Part shown: piece by piece, positions 5,109 through 12,295 of the stretch
Layout: every line of letters begins with the position of its first letter
Numbering within the stretch: position 1 is the stretch's first letter
Source of the DNA: a virus
Virus record (IMG/VR): IMGVR_UViG_3300036893_000017
Span: 1-33,899 of that record
Length of the DNA: 33,899 bases
Strand: one strand, 5' to 3'
The notes under the pieces: generated by a model
Database searches by the model: none
What the model saw: only the letters and a program-made list of their open reading frames with translations
What the model was told of the DNA's origin: nothing
Program-made: the position numbers and the translations under genes

Positions 5109-5281
5109 TGCTCTTGCTCTTGATCGTGCTGCTGTTCTTCGTTCCGATGGGTGGCGGGTGGTACAACAATGGTCAGTATCGGACTCCGGCTTATGGGCTG
5201 GGGTTTTTGATCTTCATTGTGGTGCTGTTTCTGCTGTTGGATGGTAATGGTCTAGCGTTCCCACATCTGGGGTGCCGCTAA
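5108..5281 (+). CDS. Small membrane protein, DUF3309-like (57 aa)
   Basis: Two hydrophobic segments (about residues 2-14 and 32-46) flank a short loop, G-G-W-Y-N-N-G-Q-Y-R-T-P-A-Y-G. This layout (Leu-rich helix, Pro/Trp/Tyr loop with a Gly-Tyr, second Leu-rich helix) is that of DUF3309 membrane peptides, which are common in bacteria and of unknown function. It starts and stops in TAATG overlaps. It lies between terminase and portal, away from the lysis genes, so a holin role is not suggested by context. Confidence 0.55.
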   Translation: MLLLLIVLLFFVPMGGGWYNNGQYRTPAYGLGFLIFIVVLFLLLDGNGLAFPHLGCR

Positions 5282-5493
5282 TGCCTTGGGACAAGGTGAT
5301 GGGGAAATGGAAGGCTGGCGATCTTCACAGTGGCTCTAAGTCTGGCCCGGAGGTCAAGAGTCAGAAGCAGGCAGTCGCCATCATGCTCAGTGAGAAGAAA
5401 GCAGCGGGCGAAGGCAAGAAGGAATACAAGTCCGAGTCTCATAACTACGATCAGGCGCGCCCTAAGCGGCCTGTGATGTCGAGGTATAAGTGA
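5281..5493 (+). CDS. DUF6496-like small protein (70 aa)
   Basis: Begins MPWDKVMGKWKAGDLHSGSK and continues with K-S-Q-K-Q-A-V-A-I-M-L-S-E-K. The sequence 'K-V-M-x-x-[FW]-K-x-G-x-L-H-S-G-S, then x-S-x-K-Q-A-[IV]-A-I-x-L-S-E' is the hallmark of DUF6496, a short domain common in phage and bacterial proteins near head genes; function unknown. Strongly basic C-terminus (P-K-R-P-V-M-S-R-Y-K). Start by TAATG coupling. Confidence 0.65.
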   Translation: MPWDKVMGKWKAGDLHSGSKSGPEVKSQKQAVAIMLSEKKAAGEGKKEYKSESHNYDQARPKRPVMSRYK

Positions 5494-5642
5494 ACGAATT
5501 AGCATTACGCGGACAGTTCGATCATTGCCGGTTCGTATCGTATTCTTATGGCTGGTGGGATAAGAAGTATTGCGTTCTCCTGCTGTTCAAGCATTTCGGT
5601 CTAGGATTTACTCGCTGCAATGGGCAGTACTTTAATGGCTGA
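5490..5642 (+). CDS. Small aromatic-rich protein (50 aa)
   Basis: GTG 5490 overlaps the stop of the previous gene (GTGA). The product, beginning MNELALRGQFDHCRFVSYSY, is rich in aromatics (Y-G-W-W-D-K-K-Y, F-K-H-F-G-L-G-F) and looks like a compact beta protein. The next gene begins inside it (5635). No family is recognised; the case rests on the unbroken coupled chain. Confidence 0.45.
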   Translation: MNELALRGQFDHCRFVSYSYGWWDKKYCVLLLFKHFGLGFTRCNGQYFNG

Positions 5643-5814
5643 GACAATGGAGCAAGTGATCGTGAGATATCGCGCTGGCCAGCCTATATCGGCGGAGGAA
5701 TTAGAGCTATGCGCCATCTGCGCTGGAATGGTGAGTCAACTGCACCGCGAAGCCCACAAGCAGTGGCACGATAAATTGCAACGCTCCCTTGATGAGAACA
5801 GGAAGAGTTGGTAG
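5635..5814 (+). CDS. Small helical protein before the portal (59 aa)
   Basis: MAETMEQVIVRYRAGQPISA, then E-E-L-E-L-C-A-I-C-A-G-M-V-S-Q-L and a basic helix. ATG 5635 is used because no better start is near; it overlaps the previous gene by 8 nt. The stop TAG (5812-5814) overlaps the portal GTG by one base. Probably an entirely helical protein; no family recognised. Confidence 0.55.
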   Translation: MAETMEQVIVRYRAGQPISAEELELCAICAGMVSQLHREAHKQWHDKLQRSLDENRKSW

Positions 5815-7937
5815 TGGCCGATAGCCAACCAGTCCGCAAGCAAGATGCTGGCGAGTCCGCAGACGAAGAACTCCTGCGCGAGATACGCGAGGACTACACC
5901 TACTATCGAGACTTCTGGCGCGACAACCATAACGAGATGAAGACCGATCTCCGGTTCATCTCAGGCGATCCGTGGGAGCCGGATGACCGGCGCAATCGGG
6001 AAGACAACAATCGTCCTGTACTATGCCCCGACGAACTGAGTCAGTACCAGAACGCCACAATCAACAATCTCAGGCAGAACAAGCGGGCGATCCAGGTCAA
6101 CCCCAAAGGCTCAGGCGCGACCGACAAGGATGCGGAGCGGCGCTCGGCGATCATCAAAGGCATCGAATACAAGTCGAATGCTCAGGGTGCCTACACGAAT
6201 GCGTTTGAGAACCAGATCAATTGCGGCATGGGCTTCTTCCGCATCACGACGAAGGTGGTCGATAAGAAGAGTGGCGATCAGGAGCCGCGCATCAAGGACA
6301 TTGAAAACCCCCTCTCAGTCCTGCTCGATCCCAATGCGAAGGAGCCGGACTTCTCCGACATGAAGCGATGCTTCGTGATGGACATTCTACGGAAAAGAGA
6401 CTTTGGCAAGCAGTATCCGAAAGCGAAGATGAGCAGCTTTGCGGCGGACGATATGAGTACCGCGCCCGATTGGTTCCAGGGCGAGAACATTCTGGTAGCC
6501 GAATATTGGCGAATCGACGGATATGATCCTGAGACCGGCGAGGGCGGAAAGGTCACGCAGTATGTGACGAATGGGGTTGAGATTCTCAGCCGAACGCCTT
6601 GGATCGGGTCATGGATACCGATCATTTCTGCGATGGGGAAGAAGGTCTACGTCCCGCACGGCTCGGAGATGAAGCGGTACTACTACTCGCAGATTCGCTT
6701 GGCGCGTGGGCCTCAGATGATGCTTGCTTACGGAGCCTCGCATGAGGCTGAGGTTGTGGGGATGCTTCCGCGCGTCCCGATGATGGGCTATGTGGGGCAG
6801 TTTGAGACGGACAAAGAGGCCTGGGATTCTCTCAACACAATTCCGAGGGCTTATATTCAAGTTGACCCAGTGGTGGACGAAGGGGGTGGTGGAGTTTTGC
6901 CTCTCCCCACCCGCGCTCAGTTCGGGCCTGACATTGCCGGATATGAAGCCTTCAATGAACGCTGGCGCAGAGCGATCCAGGCGGCGATGGGGATTACGCC
7001 TCTGCCCACGGCGGCGCAGCGGCAGAATGAGAAATCCGGTATCGCCTTGGAAAAGATTCAGAGCCAGCAGGCGATTGGATCATTCCATTTCACTGACAAC
7101 TTCGATCGCGCGATTGAGAATTGCGGGCGGCAGTTGGATGAGCTGATTACCTTGGTGATGGATACGGCGCGCGAAGTGACAGGGCGCAAGGCCGACGATA
7201 CGCATGACGTGATGCATGTAGTTCCCGGTGGAACGCCGCTGCCTCAAGCCGAACCGGGTCAACCGCCGATCACCGGAGATGACATTCTCGATCCCAAGCG
7301 CGGGGACTTTGACGTAACGATCTCATCGGGCATGAGCTATCAATCGCAGCGCGAGCAAGCCAGCGATTTCGTCGATACGCTCATTCAAAATCTCGACTCG
7401 TTGCCGCTATCCCCGCAGTCAAAGGCAACACTTCTGGCGAGAGCAATCAGCCTGAAGGACATTGGGCCGATTGGGGACGATCTCGCGAAGATCATCGACC
7501 CGCAAGGCGATGGGATGCCGGTGCCTCCGCAGGCCCAGCAGATGATCGCGCAACTCCAGCAGCAGCTTCAATTACTCCAGCAGGCCAACGTGCAGTATCA
7601 GACGAAGGTGAGCGAGTTGGAGTTTGAGAAGAAGGCTGGGATGGTCAAAGGGCAGAATGACATTATCCTCAAGAAAATGCAGATCGAGGCTGATCTTGCC
7701 GTAGCGGAGATCGAGACGAAATCTCAGGTGTTGGGCGAGCGTATAGAATTTGTGCATGATCTCGTGAAGCAACTAATCGGGCAGGCGCACGAAAGTGGGA
7801 TGGCGGCGCAGAATGCCCAGCAAACACAGGATTTGACGGCACAGCAGGGTCAACAGCAATCAGATTTGCAATCTCAAGCGCAGGAGGCAGACAATGGCGA
7901 TCAAAGTGATTCCAGCGCCCAAGCCGGTCAAGGCTAG
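5814..7937 (+). CDS. Portal protein (P22 gp1-like)
   Basis: Forms the dodecameric ring at one capsid vertex through which DNA enters and leaves, and the docking site for terminase. Length, 707 aa, is close to P22 portal (725 aa). The N-terminus (D-F-W-R-D-N-H-N-E-M-K-T-D-L-R-F-I-S-G-D, about residues 43-63) and the following N-R-P-V-L-C and Q-N-K-R-A-I-Q-V-N-P are typical of the P22-type portal family. The C-terminus (about 560-705) is Gln-rich and helical, resembling the long helical barrel of P22. GTG 5814 has AGGAAGAG upstream. Confidence 0.9.
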   Translation: MADSQPVRKQDAGESADEELLREIREDYTYYRDFWRDNHNEMKTDLRFISGDPWEPDDRRNREDNNRPVLCPDELSQYQNATINNLRQNKRAIQVNPKGSGATDKDAERRSAIIKGIEYKSNAQGAYTNAFENQINCGMGFFRITTKVVDKKSGDQEPRIKDIENPLSVLLDPNAKEPDFSDMKRCFVMDILRKRDFGKQYPKAKMSSFAADDMSTAPDWFQGENILVAEYWRIDGYDPETGEGGKVTQYVTNGVEILSRTPWIGSWIPIISAMGKKVYVPHGSEMKRYYYSQIRLARGPQMMLAYGASHEAEVVGMLPRVPMMGYVGQFETDKEAWDSLNTIPRAYIQVDPVVDEGGGGVLPLPTRAQFGPDIAGYEAFNERWRRAIQAAMGITPLPTAAQRQNEKSGIALEKIQSQQAIGSFHFTDNFDRAIENCGRQLDELITLVMDTAREVTGRKADDTHDVMHVVPGGTPLPQAEPGQPPITGDDILDPKRGDFDVTISSGMSYQSQREQASDFVDTLIQNLDSLPLSPQSKATLLARAISLKDIGPIGDDLAKIIDPQGDGMPVPPQAQQMIAQLQQQLQLLQQANVQYQTKVSELEFEKKAGMVKGQNDIILKKMQIEADLAVAEIETKSQVLGERIEFVHDLVKQLIGQAHESGMAAQNAQQTQDLTAQQGQQQSDLQSQAQEADNGDQSDSSAQAGQG

Positions 7938-8070
7938 TGGATTTCTGTTGCCGAAGATTTCGATGGCGCGTCCGATGTCCGCCAGTTCATCTGCCCGTTC
8001 GAGCGCTTCGGGCTATGGGATGTTGGGCAAGCTGGCGACACCGAAAAAAGGTGTGATTCCGCAGTTGTGA
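7894..8070 (+). CDS. Small basic protein overlapping portal 3' end (58 aa)
   Basis: ATG 7894 has an excellent ribosome site (GGAGG, 6 nt upstream) inside the last 44 nt of the portal gene, in another frame. The product begins MAIKVIPAPKPVKASGFLLP and is rich in Ser, Ala, Lys and Pro, probably disordered. The strong site and its position between portal and scaffold suggest a real gene. No family is recognised. Confidence 0.6.
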   Translation: MAIKVIPAPKPVKASGFLLPKISMARPMSASSSARSSASGYGMLGKLATPKKGVIPQL

Positions 8071-8084
8071 TATAAGGTATGGGT

Positions 8085-9053
8085 ATGAGTGAGACGGCAG
8101 TATTGGAATCGTCACCCACCGAAGTTCCCGCGATGGAAGTAGATCGCGGCCCTCTGGTGAACTTGAATCCAGAGCAGCGTCAGCAGTACCGCAAGACAGG
8201 CGAATTGCCGAAAGAGGCCCCGGCACCCTCATCCGAGCCCAACGTGGCGAAACCAGCAGCCGAATCGGAACCGGCAAAGCAGCAGGAGAAACCGAAGGCA
8301 GCTCCCAAGTCTGAGACCGCTGAAGAGCGGATCGCCAAACTTGAGGCCACCATTGAGAAGATACGGAAGACTCAGGGCAAAGTCACTAAGCCGGAAGCGG
8401 AATCGGCACCCGCGCCCAATCCCGTAGCGCAGGCCAAGCGTCCCACCCCAGAAGACACGAAGGCAGATGGTACTCCGAAATTTGCGACTCCCGCAGATTA
8501 TGAAGATGCCCTACTCGACTGGAAGTTGGAGCAACGCGACGCGGCAAAGGCCGCAACAGCGCAGCAAGAGGCCCATAGCAAACTTCTCAATGAGAAACTG
8601 GAAGACGCCCGCACTCGGTATACGAATCTGGATGAGGTGATCCAGCCTGCCGCCAATGTGATTTACCAAGACCCGAAAATCTCGCCGGTAATCAAGCAGA
8701 TGATTGGGGACTCGGATTTGATTGTCGATCTTGTCTTTACCATCGGAAACGATCAGGCTGAATTAGCCAAGTTCGTGAAGATGGCGCAAGACGATCCCGG
8801 CAAAGCTATCCGGTATATCGCATTGACGGAAAGCCTGATCGCGCAAGAACTGGAGGCCCGCAATGCTCCAGCGCCAGAGGAACCTCCTGCTAAATCTCGA
8901 ACCCAAGCCCCGAAACCGCCCGCAGAGGCCGGAGGTCGCGCAGCGACTCCCCCGGACAGTCTGCAAGCGGCTCTCGAAGGCAGCGGAGGGAAGCTCAACT
9001 CAGGATTGAAAGCTGAGTTCCTCCGAAGAGATTTGGCGAAGCTGAGAGGCTAA
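8085..9053 (+). CDS. Putative scaffolding protein
   Basis: A 322-aa, charged, Ala/Pro/Glu/Lys-rich protein with a disordered N-terminal half (A-P-S-S-E-P and similar) and a helical segment near residues 75-100 (E-E-R-I-A-K-L-E-A-T-I-E-K), then helical domains to a basic C-terminal tail (K-A-E-F-L-R-R-D-L-A-K-L-R-G). Scaffolds guide coat assembly and are expelled; they are helical, with a basic C-terminal coat-binding end, and lie just before the coat gene, as here. ATG 8085 has AAGG at proper distance; an in-frame ATG two codons earlier does not. The assignment rests on position and composition. Confidence 0.7.
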   Translation: MSETAVLESSPTEVPAMEVDRGPLVNLNPEQRQQYRKTGELPKEAPAPSSEPNVAKPAAESEPAKQQEKPKAAPKSETAEERIAKLEATIEKIRKTQGKVTKPEAESAPAPNPVAQAKRPTPEDTKADGTPKFATPADYEDALLDWKLEQRDAAKAATAQQEAHSKLLNEKLEDARTRYTNLDEVIQPAANVIYQDPKISPVIKQMIGDSDLIVDLVFTIGNDQAELAKFVKMAQDDPGKAIRYIALTESLIAQELEARNAPAPEEPPAKSRTQAPKPPAEAGGRAATPPDSLQAALEGSGGKLNSGLKAEFLRRDLAKLRG

Positions 9054-9066
9054 GCCGGAGGCCGTC

Positions 9067-10299
9067 ATGACGAATAGTTTTCTCGATACCAACTGGGTGT
9101 CTCTGCGGATTCTGTGGATTTTGCAGAATGCGCTTGAGGTGGCCAGTGTCTTCAATACGGAGTGGGAGTCGGAGTTCGGAAAAAACTTCCCGGTCGGATC
9201 GTCCGTCCAGGTGAAGCTCCCGCAGCGGTGGGTTGTGACGAATGGCCTTGGCTATCAGCCGCAAGGCATCAATCGTCTGGCCACCACCATCAACCTCGAT
9301 CAGGTGTTCGGCATCCACTTTGAGTGGGATTCCTATGAGCGCTTGGTCAAGATGGAGCGTTCGCAGGAGGAATTGGAAGAGAACTACCTGAAGCCTGCCG
9401 CTGTGCAGCTTGCTCAGGAAGTCGATTCCCGCGCTGCTCTGTTCGCCTATCAGAATGCCTCGAATGTCGTGGGGTCTCTGGGGACGGATGCTTCGACCAT
9501 CAATACCTTCGCGGCGGCTGAACGGAGACTCTACGAGAAGGCTTGCCCGAAGGGGCTCAGGCACCTCGTTCTGAGTCCATCGCTGATGCAGAGTTATGTT
9601 CAGGCCAACGTCACCCAGTTCAATCCGGCTCCGGAGATTTCCCGCATGTATCGCACGGGCGTTCTCGGCACTGCGGCTGGATGGGAGTGGTATCGCTCGA
9701 ACTCGCTCTATAAGCATACGGTCGGAACCGCTGCAACGAGCGGCGTCACCGTCACCGGCGCGAATCAGTCGGGCAACGTCCTCAGCGTGACGGGAACCAG
9801 TGGCCAGACATTCAATGTGGGGGACAAGTTCTCCATTGCGAACGTCAACGCCGTCAATCCCAGCACTCGACGGGCTGGGGCAATCGGGGCGCAGAACTTT
9901 ACCGTTCTGACGGCACTGACTCTCACGGGAGGCACGGACAGCCTGAATATCGCTCCGGCGATCTATGGCCCTGGCTCTCAATATCAGAATGTGGATGCTC
10001 TACCGGCCAACGGCGCGGCGTTCACTATCTGGCCCGGAACCACCTCACCGAGCGGCGTCAGCGGCACAGTGTCTCTAGGGCTTTCCAAGTTCGCCTTCGC
10101 GATGAGCGGTGGCAAGCTGGAAGTTCCGAAGGCTGTGGAGCGCGCAGAGCAGACCGAAGACCCGGAGACGGGTATGGCGGTTCGCTTCGTCCGTGCATGG
10201 GATCAGCGTGAGTCGAAGATGACGAATCGCTTTGACATGTGCCTTGGCTTTGGCAACCTGTATCAGGACAACGGCGTTGTAGCCGTTGCGGGAGCGTAA
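9067..10299 (+). CDS. Major capsid (coat) protein, P22 gp5-like
   Basis: Main HK97-fold shell protein, 410 aa (P22 coat is 430). The N-terminal helical arm (F-L-D-T-N-W-V-S-L-R-I-L-W-I-L-Q) precedes an extended-loop-like stretch. A region from about residue 222 (G-V-T-V-T-G-A-N-Q-S-G-N-V-L-S-V-T, then F-N-V-G-D-K-F-S-I-A-N-V) matches the pattern of the inserted I-domain of P22-type coat proteins. A strong GGAGG precedes ATG 9067, as expected for the most abundant product. It follows the scaffold and precedes head-completion genes. Confidence 0.88.
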   Translation: MTNSFLDTNWVSLRILWILQNALEVASVFNTEWESEFGKNFPVGSSVQVKLPQRWVVTNGLGYQPQGINRLATTINLDQVFGIHFEWDSYERLVKMERSQEELEENYLKPAAVQLAQEVDSRAALFAYQNASNVVGSLGTDASTINTFAAAERRLYEKACPKGLRHLVLSPSLMQSYVQANVTQFNPAPEISRMYRTGVLGTAAGWEWYRSNSLYKHTVGTAATSGVTVTGANQSGNVLSVTGTSGQTFNVGDKFSIANVNAVNPSTRRAGAIGAQNFTVLTALTLTGGTDSLNIAPAIYGPGSQYQNVDALPANGAAFTIWPGTTSPSGVSGTVSLGLSKFAFAMSGGKLEVPKAVERAEQTEDPETGMAVRFVRAWDQRESKMTNRFDMCLGFGNLYQDNGVVAVAGA

Positions 10300-10301
10300 T
10301 C

Positions 10302-10796
10302 ATGGCAACTGGCGGACCCAATCAGACTGCAACACCTCTTCCGGTTCAGGACTATACGCCCCAAAAAGGCTACCCTTCCTTTTCCGAAATCATCAACGAG
10401 TATTACAACCCCGTAGCTTATACAGCCACGGCTACTACCCTGCTTGCCTCGGACCTGCTTGGTGGGTATATCACGTCCACCAATGCCGCGGCTACCGCTC
10501 TGACGCTGCCCACCGCGGCTCTCCTTGTACCCGCAATCCAGGGCGCACAGGGAGCGCTTCCGGGCATCGCTCCGCCAGTTGGAACTGCGGGATCGGGCAT
10601 CCGATTCTTCATCTCCAACGGGGGGGCTGGAACCATCACGGTAGGAGTCGGAACTGGCGGAACACTGGCGACGGGAAGCACGGCGACGATTGCGGCGGGC
10701 CAGATCAAGGAATTTCTCTTGATTGTCACCGGTGTGGCAACGTTGACCGGAAACCCAACCTATACGCTTTATTCGCTGGGAACATCAACGCAGTAA
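10302..10796 (+). CDS. Putative head decoration/structural protein
   Basis: The 164-aa protein starts at ATG 10302 (GGGAG 7 nt upstream), directly after the coat stop. The N-terminus (P-L-P-V-Q-D-Y-T-P-Q-K-G-Y-P-S-F) is followed by a Thr/Gly/Ala-rich beta domain (L-L-G-G-Y-I-T-S, then N-G-G-A-G-T-I-T-V-G-V-G). Such beta-rich proteins next to coat genes are often capsid decoration or head-fibre proteins. The function is inferred from place and composition. Confidence 0.55.
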   Translation: MATGGPNQTATPLPVQDYTPQKGYPSFSEIINEYYNPVAYTATATTLLASDLLGGYITSTNAAATALTLPTAALLVPAIQGAQGALPGIAPPVGTAGSGIRFFISNGGAGTITVGVGTGGTLATGSTATIAAGQIKEFLLIVTGVATLTGNPTYTLYSLGTSTQ

Positions 10797-10803
10797 TTCC
10801 ACC

Positions 10804-10825
10804 GGGGGCGCTTGGACAGGCCCCC
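10804..10825 (+). terminator. GC-rich hairpin, possible partial terminator or processing site
   Basis: GGGGGC (10804-10809) pairs with GCCCCC (10820-10825) around a 10-nt loop, followed by AGATTTT. The T run has only four bases, so termination would be weak. It lies between the decoration and the next gene and could lower expression after the highly expressed coat segment. Confidence 0.4.
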
Positions 10826-10846
10826 AGATTTTCCTTCGGAGGTCAG

Positions 10847-11161
10847 ATGCCGTTTGCAATCGACACAGAAAAGCTGGAAAGCCCCAACATGAAGATTTTG
10901 GACATGGGCAATCCGCCGCTGAAATCCATCGCCCATCAGGAATACCCGAAGATGGTCTATCTGCATCCGAAGGACAAGGCGAAGGAGCATCGCACGAAGA
11001 TCGTCGCCAACGCCGAGGAACTGGAGGAGGCGGAGAGTAAGGGCTGGCGTATGCAGCCGCATATTCCTTCGCGGCCCGCAGAGGATTTGAGCGTGGACTT
11101 TGAAGCGGAAGCTCCGGAAGAAGTTCGCCGTGGGCCCGGACGCCCACGCGCCGCAGCCTAA
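10847..11161 (+). CDS. Hypothetical protein with YPKM domain and AT-hook-like tail (104 aa)
   Basis: ATG 10847 follows GGAGG at 5 nt, so the long upstream open frame is not coding. The middle (Q-E-Y-P-K-M-V-Y-L-H-P-K-D-K, about residues 27-40, then I-V-A-N-A-E-E-L-E-E-A and G-W-R-M-Q-P-H-I-P) is a short domain shared with the next gene. The C-terminus is R-R-G-P-G-R-P-R-A-A-A, like an AT-hook, which would bind the DNA minor groove. The place between coat and head completion suggests a structural or DNA-contacting role, but none is known. Confidence 0.7.
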   Translation: MPFAIDTEKLESPNMKILDMGNPPLKSIAHQEYPKMVYLHPKDKAKEHRTKIVANAEELEEAESKGWRMQPHIPSRPAEDLSVDFEAEAPEEVRRGPGRPRAAA

Positions 11162-11186
11162 CGAACGCCCAACCTAGGAGGTTGTC

Positions 11187-11528
11187 ATGGATGAACAGTT
11201 CCAAGAATATCCGAAAATGCTCTACAAGCACCCCTCCGACAAGACGCAGGAGCACCAGACGCTCGTGGTCAACAACCCCGACGAGGAGAATGCAGCGCTC
11301 GCGGATTGTCATCGGCTCTATCCCCATGTCCCAGTCGCTCCCGACGCGAATGCCTTCGATGCGGATTGTCAGGAAGCTCCGGGCTCTGGCTCTGAACGCT
11401 GGCCGAACGCTGGCTGGACAGAAGCTGGGGATGGGACAGGCTATCCGGGCGACGTTCCGACACAGGCTCAAGCCGATGCGGTAGCAGCGCAGGCGCAGGC
11501 AGAGCGAGACGAACGCAAGGCTGAATAA
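11187..11528 (+). CDS. Hypothetical protein with YPKM domain (113 aa)
   Basis: ATG 11187 has GGAGG 6 nt upstream. Residues 6-50 (Q-E-Y-P-K-M-L-Y-K-H-P-S-D-K-T-Q-E-H-Q-T, then P-D-E-E-N-A-A and Y-P-H-V-P) repeat the domain of the previous protein, so the two are paralogues. The C-terminal part is different: Gly/Trp-rich (E-R-W-P-N-A-G-W-T-E-A-G-D) and then an Ala/Gln helix. It ends in TAATG, coupled to the gp4-like gene. Confidence 0.7.
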   Translation: MDEQFQEYPKMLYKHPSDKTQEHQTLVVNNPDEENAALADCHRLYPHVPVAPDANAFDADCQEAPGSGSERWPNAGWTEAGDGTGYPGDVPTQAQADAVAAQAQAERDERKAE

Positions 11529-12295
11529 TGGCAAGCCCGAACTCCATCACGGTCTCCGCACTCGACATCATCACTGCGGCGATGATGGAGCTTGGGATTC
11601 TGTCGGCCAACGAGTCTCCGGCTGCTGCTGAGGCTCAGTGGGGGCTCGTCAAGCTCCAGCGAATCATTGATCGGTACAACGCACGCCGTCCGATGATCTA
11701 TAGCGTGAACTTCACTATGTTCACGATGCCTGCTGGAAATAACCCTTTCACCATTGGGCCGGGTGCGATGTTCGACGTGAACCAGCGTCCCGTCAGCATC
11801 CCGTCCATTGGACTGATCCTGCAAGGAACGCCGGGAGTCGAACTTCCTTTGACCCGCCGGGACAGCGATTGGTGGGCGGCAAACCGGATCAAGAACCTCA
11901 CCTCGACGCTGCCGACCGACTATTACTATTCCCCGGATTGGCAGGTGCAGAGCAATGGCAGTCAGTGGGGAAATATCTTCTTCTGGCCTGAGCCGACAGC
12001 TTCCTATCAGATCAATCTGCAATCGCGGCAAGTGCTGACTGAGTTTCAAGCCATTACGGACGACTTCACGCTGCCGCCAGCTTACTGGGACTTGGTGGTT
12101 TATGAATTGGCCCTCAGCCTCACTCCGAGCTATGGACTGACGCCGAATGAGATTCTGTTGGCGGGACGCGCTGCTGCTTTGAAGGCTGTGCGGGGGAACA
12201 ATATCTCATCGCCCAGACTAGCCAGCGATGCGCCGAGTCAGATCAGCGGACAAGGAAGGCCAGACTTCAATTTCCTCGACGGATTGAGTCGGTAG
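11528..12295 (+). CDS. Head-completion/portal-adaptor protein (P22 gp4-like)
   Basis: 255 aa. In P22, gp4 is the adaptor that docks under the portal and seals the head after packaging. The N-terminus (T-A-A-M-M-E-L-G-I-L-S-A-N-E-S, then A-A-E-A-Q-W-G-L-V-K-L-Q-R-I-I-D) matches the usual start of this connector family. The middle is beta-rich with several Trp residues. It lies between the coat segment and the gp10-like gene, in the order of P22. Start ATG 11528 overlaps the previous stop. Confidence 0.78.
   Translation: MASPNSITVSALDIITAAMMELGILSANESPAAAEAQWGLVKLQRIIDRYNARRPMIYSVNFTMFTMPAGNNPFTIGPGAMFDVNQRPVSIPSIGLILQGTPGVELPLTRRDSDWWAANRIKNLTSTLPTDYYYSPDWQVQSNGSQWGNIFFWPEPTASYQINLQSRQVLTEFQAITDDFTLPPAYWDLVVYELALSLTPSYGLTPNEILLAGRAAALKAVRGNNISSPRLASDAPSQISGQGRPDFNFLDGLSR

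Noticed and set aside
8995-9981. Long open frame of 328 codons on the minus strand
   Set aside because: It lies opposite the coat gene, which has P22-like sequence features and a strong ribosome site; the minus-strand translation is Arg/Ile-rich without any motif, a typical antisense shadow.
10286-10846. N-terminal extension of the gene at 10847
   Set aside because: It overlaps the decoration gene in another frame; GGAGG directly before ATG 10847 fixes the true start.
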